From positions 124,001 through 188,000 of the forward strand of contig NZ_RSEC01000032.1 of NCBI RefSeq assembly GCF_003937945.1: a stretch of DNA of 64,000 nt, given 5' to 3'. The stretch is from Amycolatopsis eburnea. GTDB taxonomy: Bacteria > Actinomycetota > Actinomycetes > Mycobacteriales > Pseudonocardiaceae. Of this stretch, positions 1 through 8,145 are shown in pieces. Positions within the stretch are counted from its first letter, which is position 1; every line of letters starts with the position of its first letter. A model generated the notes under the pieces. That model was not told the DNA's origin. It did no database searches and worked only from the letters and a program-made list of their open reading frames with translations. Both the position numbers and the translations under genes were made by a program.

Positions 1-465
1 GGCACCGGCCAGCACCTCGAACCAGCGGCCGCCCTTCGTCTCCTCCAGCGGGACTTCGAGTTCCGCCCAGGCCACCCGGTCGGCGATCGCGTCGATGTCG
101 CGGCGGGCGGCCAGGAAGTCCGGCCGGGGCAGGCCCAGCGTCGCGCGGTGGAGCTTCACCGCCGCCAGTACCGACTCGTCGCCGCGGTGGCCGGGCGTCC
201 CCGCCACGAAACGCGACGCCGTCCAGCCGCCGACGATCCAGCGGCCGTCGCTGGAGCCCACCGGCTTCGCGACGCGCAGGCCCGGCTCGGCGATGTAGTC
301 GAGGGCGCGGGCGGTCCACAGCGTCTTCGCCTTGTCGGTGACCGGCTTGAGCACGAGGTCGCCGCAACGCCACGCCGTCGAGCCCGGCAGCGGTTCGCAG
401 CCGTCGTCAAGGCCGCCGAAGGCCGAGCAGACGTGCGCCGGAGGGCGTTCGAGGGTTGACCGCAC
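1..465 (-). CDS. TIGR02569-like actinobacterial protein, C-terminus outside window
   Basis: Reading the minus strand from a GTG at 465 gives 155 residues open to the window edge (N-terminus RSTLERPPAHVCSAFGG, later WRCGDLVLKPVTD and GRWIVGGWTASRFVAG). The pattern of an N-terminal lobe followed by a W-x-V-x-G-W strand resembles the actinobacterial TIGR02569 family, a divergent phosphotransferase-like fold of unknown substrate. Its position just downstream of moeZ matches the Rv3206c-Rv3205c order of mycobacteria, which is the strongest support. A palindromic element separates it from moeZ, so it may have its own promoter. No catalytic loop is visible in the part present. Family assignment is from memory of the family and from synteny. 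Confidence 0.6.
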   Translation of the reverse strand, partial: MRSTLERPPAHVCSAFGGLDDGCEPLPGSTAWRCGDLVLKPVTDKAKTLWTARALDYIAEPGLRVAKPVGSSDGRWIVGGWTASRFVAGTPGHRGDESVLAAVKLHRATLGLPRPDFLAARRDIDAIADRVAWAELEVPLEETKGGRWFEVLAGA

Positions 466-546
466 GGGTCGTGACGTTACCCGGCCGGGTGTTCCACGTT
501 CGAGAAGACGCGCTGGTCACACAGTGTTTTGCGGCCTGCCCGAAAT

Positions 547-599
547 GCCGTTAAGGCCACCTTACGGGCGTCAGACGCCCGTAAGGTGGCCTTAACGGC
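547..599. repeat. Family A dyad element A1 (30-bp register)
   Basis: A perfect 53-bp inverted repeat centred on base 573, with 11-bp boxes AAGGCCACCTT at 553 and AAGGTGGCCTT at 583, exactly 30 bp apart. It follows the moeZ stop and precedes the next minus-strand gene, so it can form a strong hairpin at the moeZ 3' end. A second copy is at 55031-55083, where the central base is T instead of A. Confidence 0.9.
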
Positions 600-606
600 A
601 GAACGG

Positions 607-1782
607 CTAGTAGGTCGGCAGGCTCGGGTCGATCTGCTTCGCCCAGGCCAGCACGCCACCGCCGAGGTGCGTCGCGTCCTTGAAGCCGGCCGCGTGCAGG
701 GCCGCGAGGGCCTCCGCCGACCGGGCGCCCGACTTGCAGTGCAGGACGATCGGCTTGTCCTGCGGCAGCTCCGCCAGCGCCTCGCCCGAGAGGATGCGGT
801 CCTTCGGGATCAGCGTCGCGCCCTTGATGTTGACGATCTCGTACTCGTGCTGCTCGCGGACGTCGATCAGGGCGAAGTTCTCGCCGTTGTCGAACTTGGC
901 CTTGAGCTCCGCCGGGGTGATCGTGCTGCCCGACGCGGCCTGCGCGGCCTCGTCCGAAACGACACCGCAGAACGCCTCGTAGTCGATCAGCTCGGTGATC
1001 TTCGGGGTGTCCGGGTCCTTGCGGATCTTGACCTCGCGGTACTTCATTTCCAGCGCGTCGTAGCTGATCAGGCGCCCGAGCAGCGGCTCGCCGATGCCGG
1101 TGATGAGCTTGATCGCCTCGGTCACCATGATCGAGCCGATGGACGCGCAGAGCACGCCCAGCACGCCACCTTCGGCGCAGGAGGGGACCATGCCCGGGGG
1201 CGGCGGCTCCGGGTAGAGGTCGCGGTAGTTGAGGCCCTTGCCGTTCGGCGCGTCCTCCCAGAACACGCTGACCTGGCCCTCGAACCGGAAGATCGAGCCC
1301 CACACGTACGGCTTGCCCAGCAGCACGGCGGCGTCGTTCACCAGGTAGCGCGTGGCGAAGTTGTCGGTGCCGTCGACGATCAGGTCGTACTGCTCGAAGA
1401 TCTCCAGCGCGTTCGACGAGTCCAGCCGGTCGGTGTGCAGGTGCACCTTGACCAGCGGGTTGATCTCGGCGATCGACTCCTGGGCGGACGCGGCCTTGAG
1501 CTTGCCGACGTCGGACTGGCCGTGGATGACCTGGCGCTGCAGGTTCGACTCGTCGACGACGTCGAAGTCGACGATGCCGAGGGTGCCGACGCCGGCCGCG
1601 GCCAGGTAGAGCAGCGCGGGGCTGCCGAGGCCGCCGGCGCCGATGACCAGGACCTTGGCGTTCTTCAGCCGCTTCTGCCCGGTCACCCCGACGTCCGGAA
1701 TGATCAGGTGACGGCTGTACCTGGCCACCTCTTCCTTGGTGAGCTCGGCAGCCGGCTCGACGAGCGGCGGCAGTGCTGACAT
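607..1782 (-). CDS. moeZ: MoeZ, adenylyltransferase/sulfurtransferase
   Basis: 391 residues, the usual MoeZ length. The N-terminal ThiF/MoeB domain has the ATP-binding stretch VIGAGGLGSPALLYL and the D-G-T-D-N-F loop; the C-terminal rhodanese domain has the active loop HCKSGARS with its persulfide cysteine. MoeZ adenylates and thiolates the C-terminus of small sulfur carriers (MoaD2, ThiS, CysO), feeding molybdopterin, thiamine and cysteine synthesis in the cytoplasm. The CxxC zinc pairs of E. coli MoeB are not evident. The start ATG at 1782 is preceded by GGAGG at good spacing (gatggaggaccc), which rules out the longer open frame. DUF3152 lies upstream on the same strand, but a hairpin terminator between them argues for separate transcription. 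Confidence 0.95.
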   Translation of the reverse strand: MSALPPLVEPAAELTKEEVARYSRHLIIPDVGVTGQKRLKNAKVLVIGAGGLGSPALLYLAAAGVGTLGIVDFDVVDESNLQRQVIHGQSDVGKLKAASAQESIAEINPLVKVHLHTDRLDSSNALEIFEQYDLIVDGTDNFATRYLVNDAAVLLGKPYVWGSIFRFEGQVSVFWEDAPNGKGLNYRDLYPEPPPPGMVPSCAEGGVLGVLCASIGSIMVTEAIKLITGIGEPLLGRLISYDALEMKYREVKIRKDPDTPKITELIDYEAFCGVVSDEAAQAASGSTITPAELKAKFDNGENFALIDVREQHEYEIVNIKGATLIPKDRILSGEALAELPQDKPIVLHCKSGARSAEALAALHAAGFKDATHLGGGVLAWAKQIDPSLPTY

Positions 1783-1842
1783 GGGTCCTCCATCTCGCGC
1801 GCGGTTCGCGTCCATCCCACTATGCACAACACGCGCTGGCAA

Positions 1843-1880
1843 ACAGACCTTCCCCCATGCCACATACTGGGAAGGTCTTA
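1843..1880 (-). terminator. Rho-independent-type terminator of the DUF3152 gene
   Basis: On the minus strand a 10-bp perfect stem (AGACCTTCCC at 1845-1854 pairing with GGGAAGGTCT at 1869-1878) is followed by GTTTG. The stem overlaps the TAA stop of the DUF3152 gene. It would separate that gene from moeZ. Confidence 0.65.
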
Positions 1881-3017
1881 CGGAGTGGGATTCGGCCAGG
1901 CGTTGGGGACGCAGACGCGGCCGTCCTTGGCGACCTTGCCCTTGTCGCCGCCGGGGATGTCGTTGAGCATCGAGACGTAGTCGTCGGAGACGCCGAACGA
2001 CTGCTGCATCATCACCGGCGCGGGCTGGCCGTTGCCGCCGCAGCCGACGTGCTGGTTGCCCAGCGCGTGCCCGACCTCGTGGTTGATGGCGTACTGTCGG
2101 TACCCGGTCATGTCCGCGTTGAACGCCTTCGCGCCGCGCACCCAGCGGGCCAGGTTGATCAGCACCCGGCCCAGGCTCTTGCGGTAGCAGGACGCCTCGA
2201 AGGTGATCTGGAAGCCGCACGCGTCGGCGCGGTGCGTCGTCTCGGGCGTGGTGAGGCTCACGCGGAACGACGGGTTCGGGAAGTTGGCGTCGACGCGCTG
2301 GAGCGCGATCTTGCCGTCCCACGTCCAGCTCTTGGGATCGGACAGCGTGCCCTGGACCGCGGCCGCGAAGGCGTCGTCGCCGGCGTAGCTCGACGCGTCG
2401 ATGCCGTCCTCGACCTCGATCGTGTAGGTGTACAGCTTCCCGGTGCCGATCTTGGGGCCACTGCCGGGGACGACGTGCCAGCTGCCCTTGCCCGCCTGCG
2501 TGAACGGGCTGCCGTTCGGCAGGTCCGCCGTCGGCACCTTGAGGTCGACCGGCTTGGCCGGGTTCTCCGGGATGCCCTGCTCGCCGTCGCCGTCGATGGC
2601 GCCGCCCGCCGCGTCGCCGCCCGCGGACTCGACGCCGGGCGGGGCGCTCTGCTCGGCGATCGGCTGGGCCGGGCTGTTGGCGGTGTTGACCACGACGAGC
2701 ACGGTCAGCACGACGAGGATCGGCAGGGCGTAGACACGCCAGCCGTAGGTCTTGGTGAGCTTCGCGAGCCCGGACTTCGGCGGCGGTTCCTTCGGCACCC
2801 GCGGCGTCTCGCCGTGGGGCTTCCACGACGCGCTCAACGGCTCGGCGCTGGTCCGCCGCCCGCCCGGGCGGTAGCGGTCCTCGGTGACGCGCTGCGCGGG
2901 CGCCTTCGACGACGGGCGGTACTGCCCGGTGCGCGGCGGCTCCTCGGGCTCCGGGGTACGGCGCGCCGACGCGCGGTGGGGCGCGCGCCGATCGTCGCCT
3001 CGCGCGTCCTGCTTCAC
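1878..3017 (-). CDS. DUF3152 membrane-anchored metzincin-like protein
   Basis: About 379 residues. A charged, proline/arginine-rich cytoplasmic N-terminus is followed by one membrane helix near residues 94-111 (ALPILVVLTVLVVV), an acidic linker and an extracytoplasmic domain carrying HEVGHALGNQH, a HExxHxxGxxH zinc site of the metzincin type. Several cysteines in the outer domain may pair. The family corresponds to Rv3207c of M. tuberculosis; its substrate is unknown. The start is uncertain: GTG at 3017 or GTG at 3026, neither with a clean ribosome site. The gene sits upstream of moeZ on the same strand, as in mycobacteria. The catalytic residues being intact suggests an active peptidase, but this is inference. 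Confidence 0.85.
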   Translation of the reverse strand: MKQDARGDDRRAPHRASARRTPEPEEPPRTGQYRPSSKAPAQRVTEDRYRPGGRRTSAEPLSASWKPHGETPRVPKEPPPKSGLAKLTKTYGWRVYALPILVVLTVLVVVNTANSPAQPIAEQSAPPGVESAGGDAAGGAIDGDGEQGIPENPAKPVDLKVPTADLPNGSPFTQAGKGSWHVVPGSGPKIGTGKLYTYTIEVEDGIDASSYAGDDAFAAAVQGTLSDPKSWTWDGKIALQRVDANFPNPSFRVSLTTPETTHRADACGFQITFEASCYRKSLGRVLINLARWVRGAKAFNADMTGYRQYAINHEVGHALGNQHVGCGGNGQPAPVMMQQSFGVSDDYVSMLNDIPGGDKGKVAKDGRVCVPNAWPNPTP

Positions 3018-3106
3018 CCGGTCCACCGCACCAGGGTGCCACAGCGCCACCGAACCGTTATCGGCGACTGGCTGACCACGCAGGGGTTTGTTGTCACTCG
3101 ATCGGA

Positions 3107-4084
3107 CTACCAGGTACCGGCTTCGACGTGCTCCCACATGCCCAGAACGGCCTTCGCGACGACCACCGGACGTTCCATCTGCGCCACGTGACCGGTCCGC
3201 GGCAGCACCAGCAACCGGGCCCGCGGGATCGCCCGTGCCGTCCGCACGGCCCGCTTCACCGAGATGACGCGGTCCTCGCGACCCCAGACCACCAGCGTCG
3301 GCGCCTGCACGCGCGGCGCGACCGACCACAGCGACGCTTTCCCGAGCGTCGACCACGCCCGGAAGATGGCGAACGTGCTGCGGGCCATCGCGGGCGCCGC
3401 CCAGGCGAAGCCCGCGCGAGCGCCGTGCTCCTCGGTCAGCTCGTCGAGCCGGCTTTCCGGGAACCGCGCCGGGTCCGCGAAGCAGAGCTTGATGACCTGC
3501 GCGGCGCGTTCCCGCGGCCCGAGCGCGGCCAGCTGGGCCCGCACGCGCGCGCCGACCAGCGGCAGGTAGGCGAGCGCCATCCGCGGGTCCGAAAGCCGCC
3601 GCAGGTCGGGACGCCGGTCGGGCACCGCCGGCGAGATCAGCGTGAGCGTCTTGACCAGCTCCGGGCGCCGGGCGGCGACGAGCAGCGCGATCGCCCCGCC
3701 CATCGAATTGCCGAACAGGTGCACCGGCGCCCCGACCGACTCGATGTGCGTCGCGACGACGTCGGCGTGCGCGTCGAGGGTGAAGTCGAAGCCCGCTTCC
3801 GGCTCGGAGTAGCCGAACCCGGGCAGGTCGGGCGCGGTGCCGCCGGCGACCGGCGCGAGCAGCGCGGCCAGGTCGGTCCAGTTCGTCGACGAGCCGCCGA
3901 GCCCGTGCACGTAGACCGCGGGCGTGCCATCGGGGCCCGGCGTGCGGCGGACGTGCAGCCGCGCGGTGCCGACCTCTTCGAACGCTGCCGGCCACGGCGG
4001 TTTCAGCGGTTCGAGGGACGGCAACTCCCTGGTCGACAGGGGCACGTGCGTCAGCGGCGTCCGTGCGGTCGCGGCGGTGTTCAC
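3107..4084 (-). CDS. Alpha/beta hydrolase
   Basis: About 325 residues with a complete alpha/beta-hydrolase triad: VYVHGLGGSS oxyanion region, nucleophile elbow GNSMGG, acid in WGREDRVI, and His in TGHVAQMERP. No signal peptide is visible, so it is probably cytoplasmic. The substrate cannot be told. It is divergent from the TetR gene at 4198, and the roughly 110 bp between them must hold both promoters, so the regulator may control it. The start is ambiguous: GTG at 4084 is taken because the residues before it look non-conserved, but an in-frame ATG at 4120 exists. Confidence 0.85.
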   Translation of the reverse strand: MNTAATARTPLTHVPLSTRELPSLEPLKPPWPAAFEEVGTARLHVRRTPGPDGTPAVYVHGLGGSSTNWTDLAALLAPVAGGTAPDLPGFGYSEPEAGFDFTLDAHADVVATHIESVGAPVHLFGNSMGGAIALLVAARRPELVKTLTLISPAVPDRRPDLRRLSDPRMALAYLPLVGARVRAQLAALGPRERAAQVIKLCFADPARFPESRLDELTEEHGARAGFAWAAPAMARSTFAIFRAWSTLGKASLWSVAPRVQAPTLVVWGREDRVISVKRAVRTARAIPRARLLVLPRTGHVAQMERPVVVAKAVLGMWEHVEAGTW

Positions 4085-4197
4085 GGATCCAGGATGCCCG
4101 ACCCGTGGCACGGCATACATACCGGCGAGTAATCTTCAGGACGACTTCACGCGGTGGCGACCCCGCCCGTCGAAGGTGTGAAGACGGGAGGATGAGC

Positions 4198-4824
4198 ATG
4201 ACGGAGATGACGCGGCTGCAGCAGCGCGGGGTGCGGCTGCCCCGGACGGAGCGCCGGGCCCAGCTCCTCGCCGCGGCGCAGCGGGTCTTCGCCGAGAACG
4301 GTTACCACGCCGCCGCGATGGACGAGATCGCCGAAGTGGCCGGTGTCAGCAAGCCGGTCCTCTACCAGCACTTCCCCGGCAAGCTCGACCTGTACATCGC
4401 GCTGCTGGAGAGCCACGTCGACGAGCTGGTGAAGCGCGTGCAGACGGCGCTGGACTCCACCACGGAGAACCGCCAGCGCGTCCCGGCGACGGTCGGCGCG
4501 TTCTTCGACTTCGTCAGCAACGACGCGGGCGCGTTCCGGATGGTGTTCGAGTCCGACCTGCGCGGCGAGCCGGCGGTCCAGGAAGCGGTCGACCGGGCGA
4601 CGTCGGCGAGCGTCGACGCGATCACGGAGACGATCACCGCGGACGCGGGCCTGGACGAGGACAAGGCCCGCCTGCTGGCCGTGGGGCTGGTCGGGATGAG
4701 CCAGGTCAGCGCCCGGTTCTGGCTGCAGCACCACCAGTCGATGAGCCGCGAGGAAGCGGTGGCCCTGACGGCCAACCTCGCCTGGCGCGGCATCGGCGGC
4801 GGCTTCCCCCTCAAGGACTCCTGA
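4198..4824 (+). CDS. TetR-family regulator (Rv3208-like)
   Basis: 208 residues. The N-terminal helix-turn-helix includes AAMDEIAEVAGVSKPVLYQHF, followed by an all-helical ligand domain of typical length. ATG at 4198 is preferred over ATG at 4192 because GGGAGG lies six bases before it. The position between the DUF3152/hydrolase genes and the DUF3107/helicase genes matches Rv3208. It is divergent from the hydrolase at 3107-4084. The ligand is unknown. Confidence 0.88.
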   Translation: MTEMTRLQQRGVRLPRTERRAQLLAAAQRVFAENGYHAAAMDEIAEVAGVSKPVLYQHFPGKLDLYIALLESHVDELVKRVQTALDSTTENRQRVPATVGAFFDFVSNDAGAFRMVFESDLRGEPAVQEAVDRATSASVDAITETITADAGLDEDKARLLAVGLVGMSQVSARFWLQHHQSMSREEAVALTANLAWRGIGGGFPLKDS

Positions 4825-4831
4825 CGCCCCA

Positions 4832-4888
4832 GGCCGCACTTTCACGTGAAAGTGCGGCCCCTGGTGCGCACTTTCACGTGAAAGTGCG
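4832..4888. repeat. Family D tandem palindromes with core CTTTCACGTGAAAG
   Basis: Two perfect palindromes lie side by side between convergent genes: 4832-4859 (28 bp) and 4867-4888 (22 bp), both built on GCACTTTCACGTGAAAGTGC. Centres are 32 bp apart. A third member with the same core but different flanks is at 38153-38178. Each could form a hairpin on either strand, so a bidirectional terminator is the simplest reading. Confidence 0.85.
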
Positions 4889-4892
4889 GCTT

Positions 4893-5801
4893 TCAGTTCG
4901 TGGCGGTCCGGACCAGGGCGGAGATGCGGCGGGCGACCTCGTAGGGGCGTTCCTGGGGGAGCATGTGGCCCGCGCCGGGGAACCGGACGAACTCCGCGTG
5001 CGGCAGCTCCTCCGCGATCACCTTCGCGTGCGCCAGGGGGCAGAGGCGGTCCCGCTCCCCTGCCAAGACCACTGAAGGCACGTCGCACAGCGCGCCCAGC
5101 CCGCCCACGCCGCGGTGGGACGCGATCGCGTCCAGGAACAGCCCCGCGCTCGCCGGGTGCGCGGCGAGCAGCTGCTCGACGACGCTGTCCACCTGCTCGC
5201 GCCCCGGCCGCACCCCGAAGACGAGCCGCCGGGCGCCCGAGCGGACCATCCCCGGCCGCAGCCGCAGCGTGTCCGACCGCAAGCCCGCCAGCAGGCGAGC
5301 CAGCCGCGGCTCCAAGCGCATCACGCTCCGCCCGGCCAGGCCGGGGAACCCGAGCGTCAGCTTGTCCATGTCCCCCGACGACGTCGCCACGAACGCCGCG
5401 CCCGCCAGCCGGTCCCGGACCAGCGACGGGTGCCGTTCGGCGAGCACCATCAGCGTCATGCCGCCCATGGAGTGCCCGGCCAGCACCACCGGCCCGGCCG
5501 GCACCCGCGACGCGATCAGCTCGGCGAGGTCGTCGGCCAGCCGCGCGATCGTGGCCGAGCCGGGGCGCGCGTGCGCCGAACCGCCGTGGCCGCGCAGGTC
5601 GTAGCGCAGTACGCGCACGCCCGGGTCCAGGTGCGGCAGCACGAAGTCCCACGTCCGGTGGTCCTGCGTCCAGCCGTGCACCAGCACCAGCGTGACCGCC
5701 GAGGCGGCGGGGCCCGATTCCGCGACGTGCAGCGCGGCGCCGTCGCTCGCGACGAACCGGTGCGCGAGCGAGGGGTCGCGCAGCCGCGACGCGGTGGTCA
5801 C
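4893..5801 (-). CDS. Alpha/beta hydrolase co-translated with diiron oxygenase
   Basis: 302 residues. Alpha/beta-hydrolase signatures are LVLVHGWTQDHRTW, the elbow AGHSMGGM (Ser nucleophile), acid in GERDRLCP and His in GAGHMLPQERP. GTG at 5801 overlaps the stop of the upstream AurF-like gene by four bases (GTGA), which fixes the start and indicates translational coupling. The pairing with a diiron oxygenase suggests a two-step conversion of a shared substrate, for example hydrolysis of an ester or thioester, but no substrate can be named. The 3' end faces the palindromes at 4832-4888. Confidence 0.87.
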   Translation of the reverse strand: MTTASRLRDPSLAHRFVASDGAALHVAESGPAASAVTLVLVHGWTQDHRTWDFVLPHLDPGVRVLRYDLRGHGGSAHARPGSATIARLADDLAELIASRVPAGPVVLAGHSMGGMTLMVLAERHPSLVRDRLAGAAFVATSSGDMDKLTLGFPGLAGRSVMRLEPRLARLLAGLRSDTLRLRPGMVRSGARRLVFGVRPGREQVDSVVEQLLAAHPASAGLFLDAIASHRGVGGLGALCDVPSVVLAGERDRLCPLAHAKVIAEELPHAEFVRFPGAGHMLPQERPYEVARRISALVRTATN

Positions 5802-6706
5802 CGGCCCGCCGGGAGCAGGAACGACTTGCGCCAGAAGTACCTCCCCGGCAGCCCGACCAGGCCGGACTCCTGCAGGAACGGCATGATCTTCTCCCCGGCC
5901 CACGCGATCGTCCCCTGCCAGTGCGGGTTGTTCAGCGCCGCTTCGACGCCGTCGCGCGGCCGGATGCCGACCGCCTTGTAGACGTTCGGGTTGATGAACG
6001 CCCGCGTCACGAAGTACGAGACGAGCGCGATGATGAACTGCTGGTAAGCGATCTCGGCCTTGGACAGCTTCGCCATGCCGCGCGTGACCTCTTCGCGGGC
6101 GAAGGTGACGTGCCGGGCCTCCTCGAGCACGTGGATCCGGTTGACCATCCGCACCAGCGGCTGCACGCCTTCGTCATTCATCTGCTCGCGCTGCAGCCGG
6201 TCGAGGACCTCCTCGGCGACCAGGATCGCGCCGTAGCGCGCCGGGCCGTAGGAGATCGTCGGCATCAGCTTCGCGAGGCGCCGCAGCCACGGCACCGGGC
6301 CGTAGGCGGGGCAGCCGATCCGCGACGCCATCCGCGCGAACATCGTCGAGTGCCGGCATTCGTCGGCGATCTCGGTGAGCGCGAACTGGGCGTGCGCGGA
6401 CGTCGGGTCCTCTTCGTAGACCTCCTTGAGCAGCATCTGCATCAGGAGGATTTCGAACCACAGGCCGGTGGTCGCGACGCTGGCGACCTCGTGCTTGCCC
6501 AGCTCGATGCGCTGCTCGGGGGTCAGCTTGTCCCACAGCTCGGTGCCGTAGAGCGAGGAGCGCTCGTCGAGGATGAAGCGCTTGCCCTCGACCAGCGGCG
6601 CGGTCCAGTCGATGTCGACGTCCGGGTCGTAGAACTTGTTCGCCGACGACTTCAGCAGGCGGTCCGCGGTCTTCTCGCGGTCCGGTTCCTTCAGCGTCCG
6701 CGTCAT
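5798..6706 (-). CDS. AurF-like diiron oxygenase
   Basis: 302 residues with two diiron-type clusters, EIADECRHSTMFAR and EEARHVTFAREE, the E-x-x-x-H pattern of the p-aminobenzoate N-oxygenase (AurF) family. Such enzymes use a non-haem diiron centre to oxygenate small aromatic or lipid substrates with external electrons. No secretion signal is seen. ATG at 6706 is chosen by length and an upstream GGGG. It forms a two-gene operon with the hydrolase through a GTGA overlap and is divergent from a TetR gene 56 bp away, with a perfect dyad between them. The family is widespread in mycolic-acid and related actinobacteria without known function, so the reaction is left open. Confidence 0.82.
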   Translation of the reverse strand: MTRTLKEPDREKTADRLLKSSANKFYDPDVDIDWTAPLVEGKRFILDERSSLYGTELWDKLTPEQRIELGKHEVASVATTGLWFEILLMQMLLKEVYEEDPTSAHAQFALTEIADECRHSTMFARMASRIGCPAYGPVPWLRRLAKLMPTISYGPARYGAILVAEEVLDRLQREQMNDEGVQPLVRMVNRIHVLEEARHVTFAREEVTRGMAKLSKAEIAYQQFIIALVSYFVTRAFINPNVYKAVGIRPRDGVEAALNNPHWQGTIAWAGEKIMPFLQESGLVGLPGRYFWRKSFLLPAGR

Positions 6707-6738
6707 TGCCGACACCCCTTCCGCAATGTGTAACTTGA

Positions 6739-6751
6739 GGTAACAGTTACC
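6739..6751. promoter_or_regulatory. Candidate TetR operator between divergent genes
   Basis: GGTAACAGTTACC is a perfect 13-bp dyad in the 55-bp space between the AurF-like gene and the TetR gene. A related half-site GTAACTTGAG lies immediately to its left (6730-6739). The place and symmetry fit an autoregulatory operator controlling both promoters. Confidence 0.6.
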
Positions 6752-6761
6752 TGTGCGTAGC

Positions 6762-7532
6762 ATGACCCCCGTGATCGAACGTGTCAAGCGCTCCGGCAAG
6801 CAGTCCAGCAAGTCCTCGCGCGGCGAGGAGACGACCGGCGACGCCCGGCGCGACCGCTGGCGCAAGCACCGGATCGCGCGGCGCAAGGAGTTCGTCGAAG
6901 CGGCGCTGCGGGCGCTCGACACGCACGGGCCCGACCTCGGCATGGAGGACGTCGCCGCGGAGGCCGGCGTCACGAAACCGGTGCTGTACCGGCACTTCGA
7001 CGACAAGGCCGACCTCTACGTGGCGCTGGGCCAGCGCGGCACGGAGATCCTGTTCGAGCGGCTGATCCCGGCGATCAACGCGGAACTGGCGCCGGTGCCG
7101 CGGATCCGGATGGCGCTCGACGCGTTCTTCACGGTGATCGAGGAGCACCCGAACCTCTACCGGCTGCTCGCGCACGGGCGGCCGGAGAAGCCGGTGTCGT
7201 CGGACGTCGTCGCCGAGGACAAGGAGCTGATCGCGTCGGCGCTGACCGCGCTGCTCGGCGACTACATGCGGATGTTCAACATGGACTCCGGCGCGGCCGA
7301 GCCGTGGGCGCACGGCATCGTCGGCATGGTCCAGAACACCGGCGAGTGGTGGCTGGACCGCCGCTCGATGGGCCGCGACTCGGTCGTGGAGTACCTGACG
7401 CAGATCATCTGGGCGGCGATCGACGGCCTGACCCGCCAGAACGGCGTGGTCATCGACCCGAACATGCCCCTGGAAGCCAACAAGGTGGTCCAGCTGGGCC
7501 GCGCTTCGGAGCAGGCGGAGGAGACGTCATGA
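6762..7532 (+). CDS. TetR-family regulator divergent from the AurF-like operon
   Basis: About 256 residues with a basic N-terminal extension (KRSGKQSSKSSRGEE), then the HTH LGMEDVAAEAGVTKPVLYRHF and a helical C-terminal domain. ATG at 6762 has no good ribosome site; a GTG at 6771 or a leaderless start are possible. It overlaps the DUF4873 gene (ATGA), so both are co-translated. The dyad GGTAACAGTTACC just upstream is the likely operator, making it a candidate repressor of itself and of the AurF-like/hydrolase pair. The ligand is unknown. Confidence 0.87.
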   Translation: MTPVIERVKRSGKQSSKSSRGEETTGDARRDRWRKHRIARRKEFVEAALRALDTHGPDLGMEDVAAEAGVTKPVLYRHFDDKADLYVALGQRGTEILFERLIPAINAELAPVPRIRMALDAFFTVIEEHPNLYRLLAHGRPEKPVSSDVVAEDKELIASALTALLGDYMRMFNMDSGAAEPWAHGIVGMVQNTGEWWLDRRSMGRDSVVEYLTQIIWAAIDGLTRQNGVVIDPNMPLEANKVVQLGRASEQAEETS

Positions 7533-7846
7533 GCGAGCACGACGAAGACGGCTACAGCGGTTCGGCCACGCTGGTGGTCGACGGGGTCTCCGTGACGGCG
7601 ACGGTGGAGCTGCGCGGCTACTTCCAGCCGATCGACGGCTACTACCGCTGGTACGGCCGTGTGGCGGTGAACGAGGAGCTGACGAAGCTGGCGGGCGGCA
7701 AGAAGAAGCCGGTGACGATCCACGCCGGCACCCACACCGCGGACGGCGAGCTGTCCGACCCCGACCCCTGGGGCCGGTACCGGATCACGGGCACGAGCAC
7801 CCCGCCGTTCCACGTTCCGACGTCGCTGGAAGAACTCAACGCGTGA
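7529..7846 (+). CDS. DUF4873 domain protein
   Basis: 105 residues, consisting of the domain alone: GYSGSATLVVDGVSVTATV followed by LRGYFQPIDGYYRWYGRV, the pattern I associate with DUF4873, which in other proteins is fused to flavin monooxygenases. ATG at 7529 overlaps the TetR stop by four bases. The stop codon TGA runs into a family B dyad element. Function is unknown; linkage to an oxygenase operon is suggestive only. Confidence 0.75.
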   Translation: MSEHDEDGYSGSATLVVDGVSVTATVELRGYFQPIDGYYRWYGRVAVNEELTKLAGGKKKPVTIHAGTHTADGELSDPDPWGRYRITGTSTPPFHVPTSLEELNA

Positions 7847-7848
7847 AG

Positions 7849-7901
7849 GCCGTGAAGGCCTCCTTACCGGCGTTTTCGACCGGCAAGGAGGCCTTCACGG
7901 C
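7849..7901. repeat. Family B dyad element B1
   Basis: A 53-bp inverted repeat with 17-bp outer arms (GCCGTGAAGGCCTCCTT). Boxes AAGGCCTCCTT at 7855 and AAGGAGGCCTT at 7885 are 30 bp apart, and the loop is variable between copies. It lies between the convergent DUF4873 and DUF3107 genes. Other copies are at 14114 and 32518. Confidence 0.9.
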
Positions 7902-7914
7902 TTTGGGCTGTGGG

Positions 7915-8145
7915 TCAGTCGCCGACGCCGAAGCCGACCTTCCGGACGTCGGACGGGGCGATCTCGACGTACGCGATGCGGTCGGACGGGACGATGTACT
8001 TGCGCCCCTTCTCGTCGCTGATGCGGAAGAGCCCGTCACCGGCCGTCAGGGCCTCGGCGACCAGCTTCTCCACCTCTTCGGGAGACTGGCCACTGGACAC
8101 CACCAGCTCGCGCGGTGTGTCCTTGATGCCGATCTTGACCTCCAC
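7915..8145 (-). CDS. DUF3107 protein (Rv3208A-like)
   Basis: 76 residues: EVKIGIKDTPRELVVSSG at the N-terminus and a hydrophobic beta strand YIVPSDRIAYVEI. This is the small actinobacterial DUF3107 family (TB9.4/Rv3208A in M. tuberculosis), of unknown function. GTG at 8145 follows GGAGG at eight bases. The neighbours (TetR upstream in the window, helicase on the other side) match the mycobacterial order. Confidence 0.88.
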   Translation of the reverse strand: MEVKIGIKDTPRELVVSSGQSPEEVEKLVAEALTAGDGLFRISDEKGRKYIVPSDRIAYVEIAPSDVRKVGFGVGD

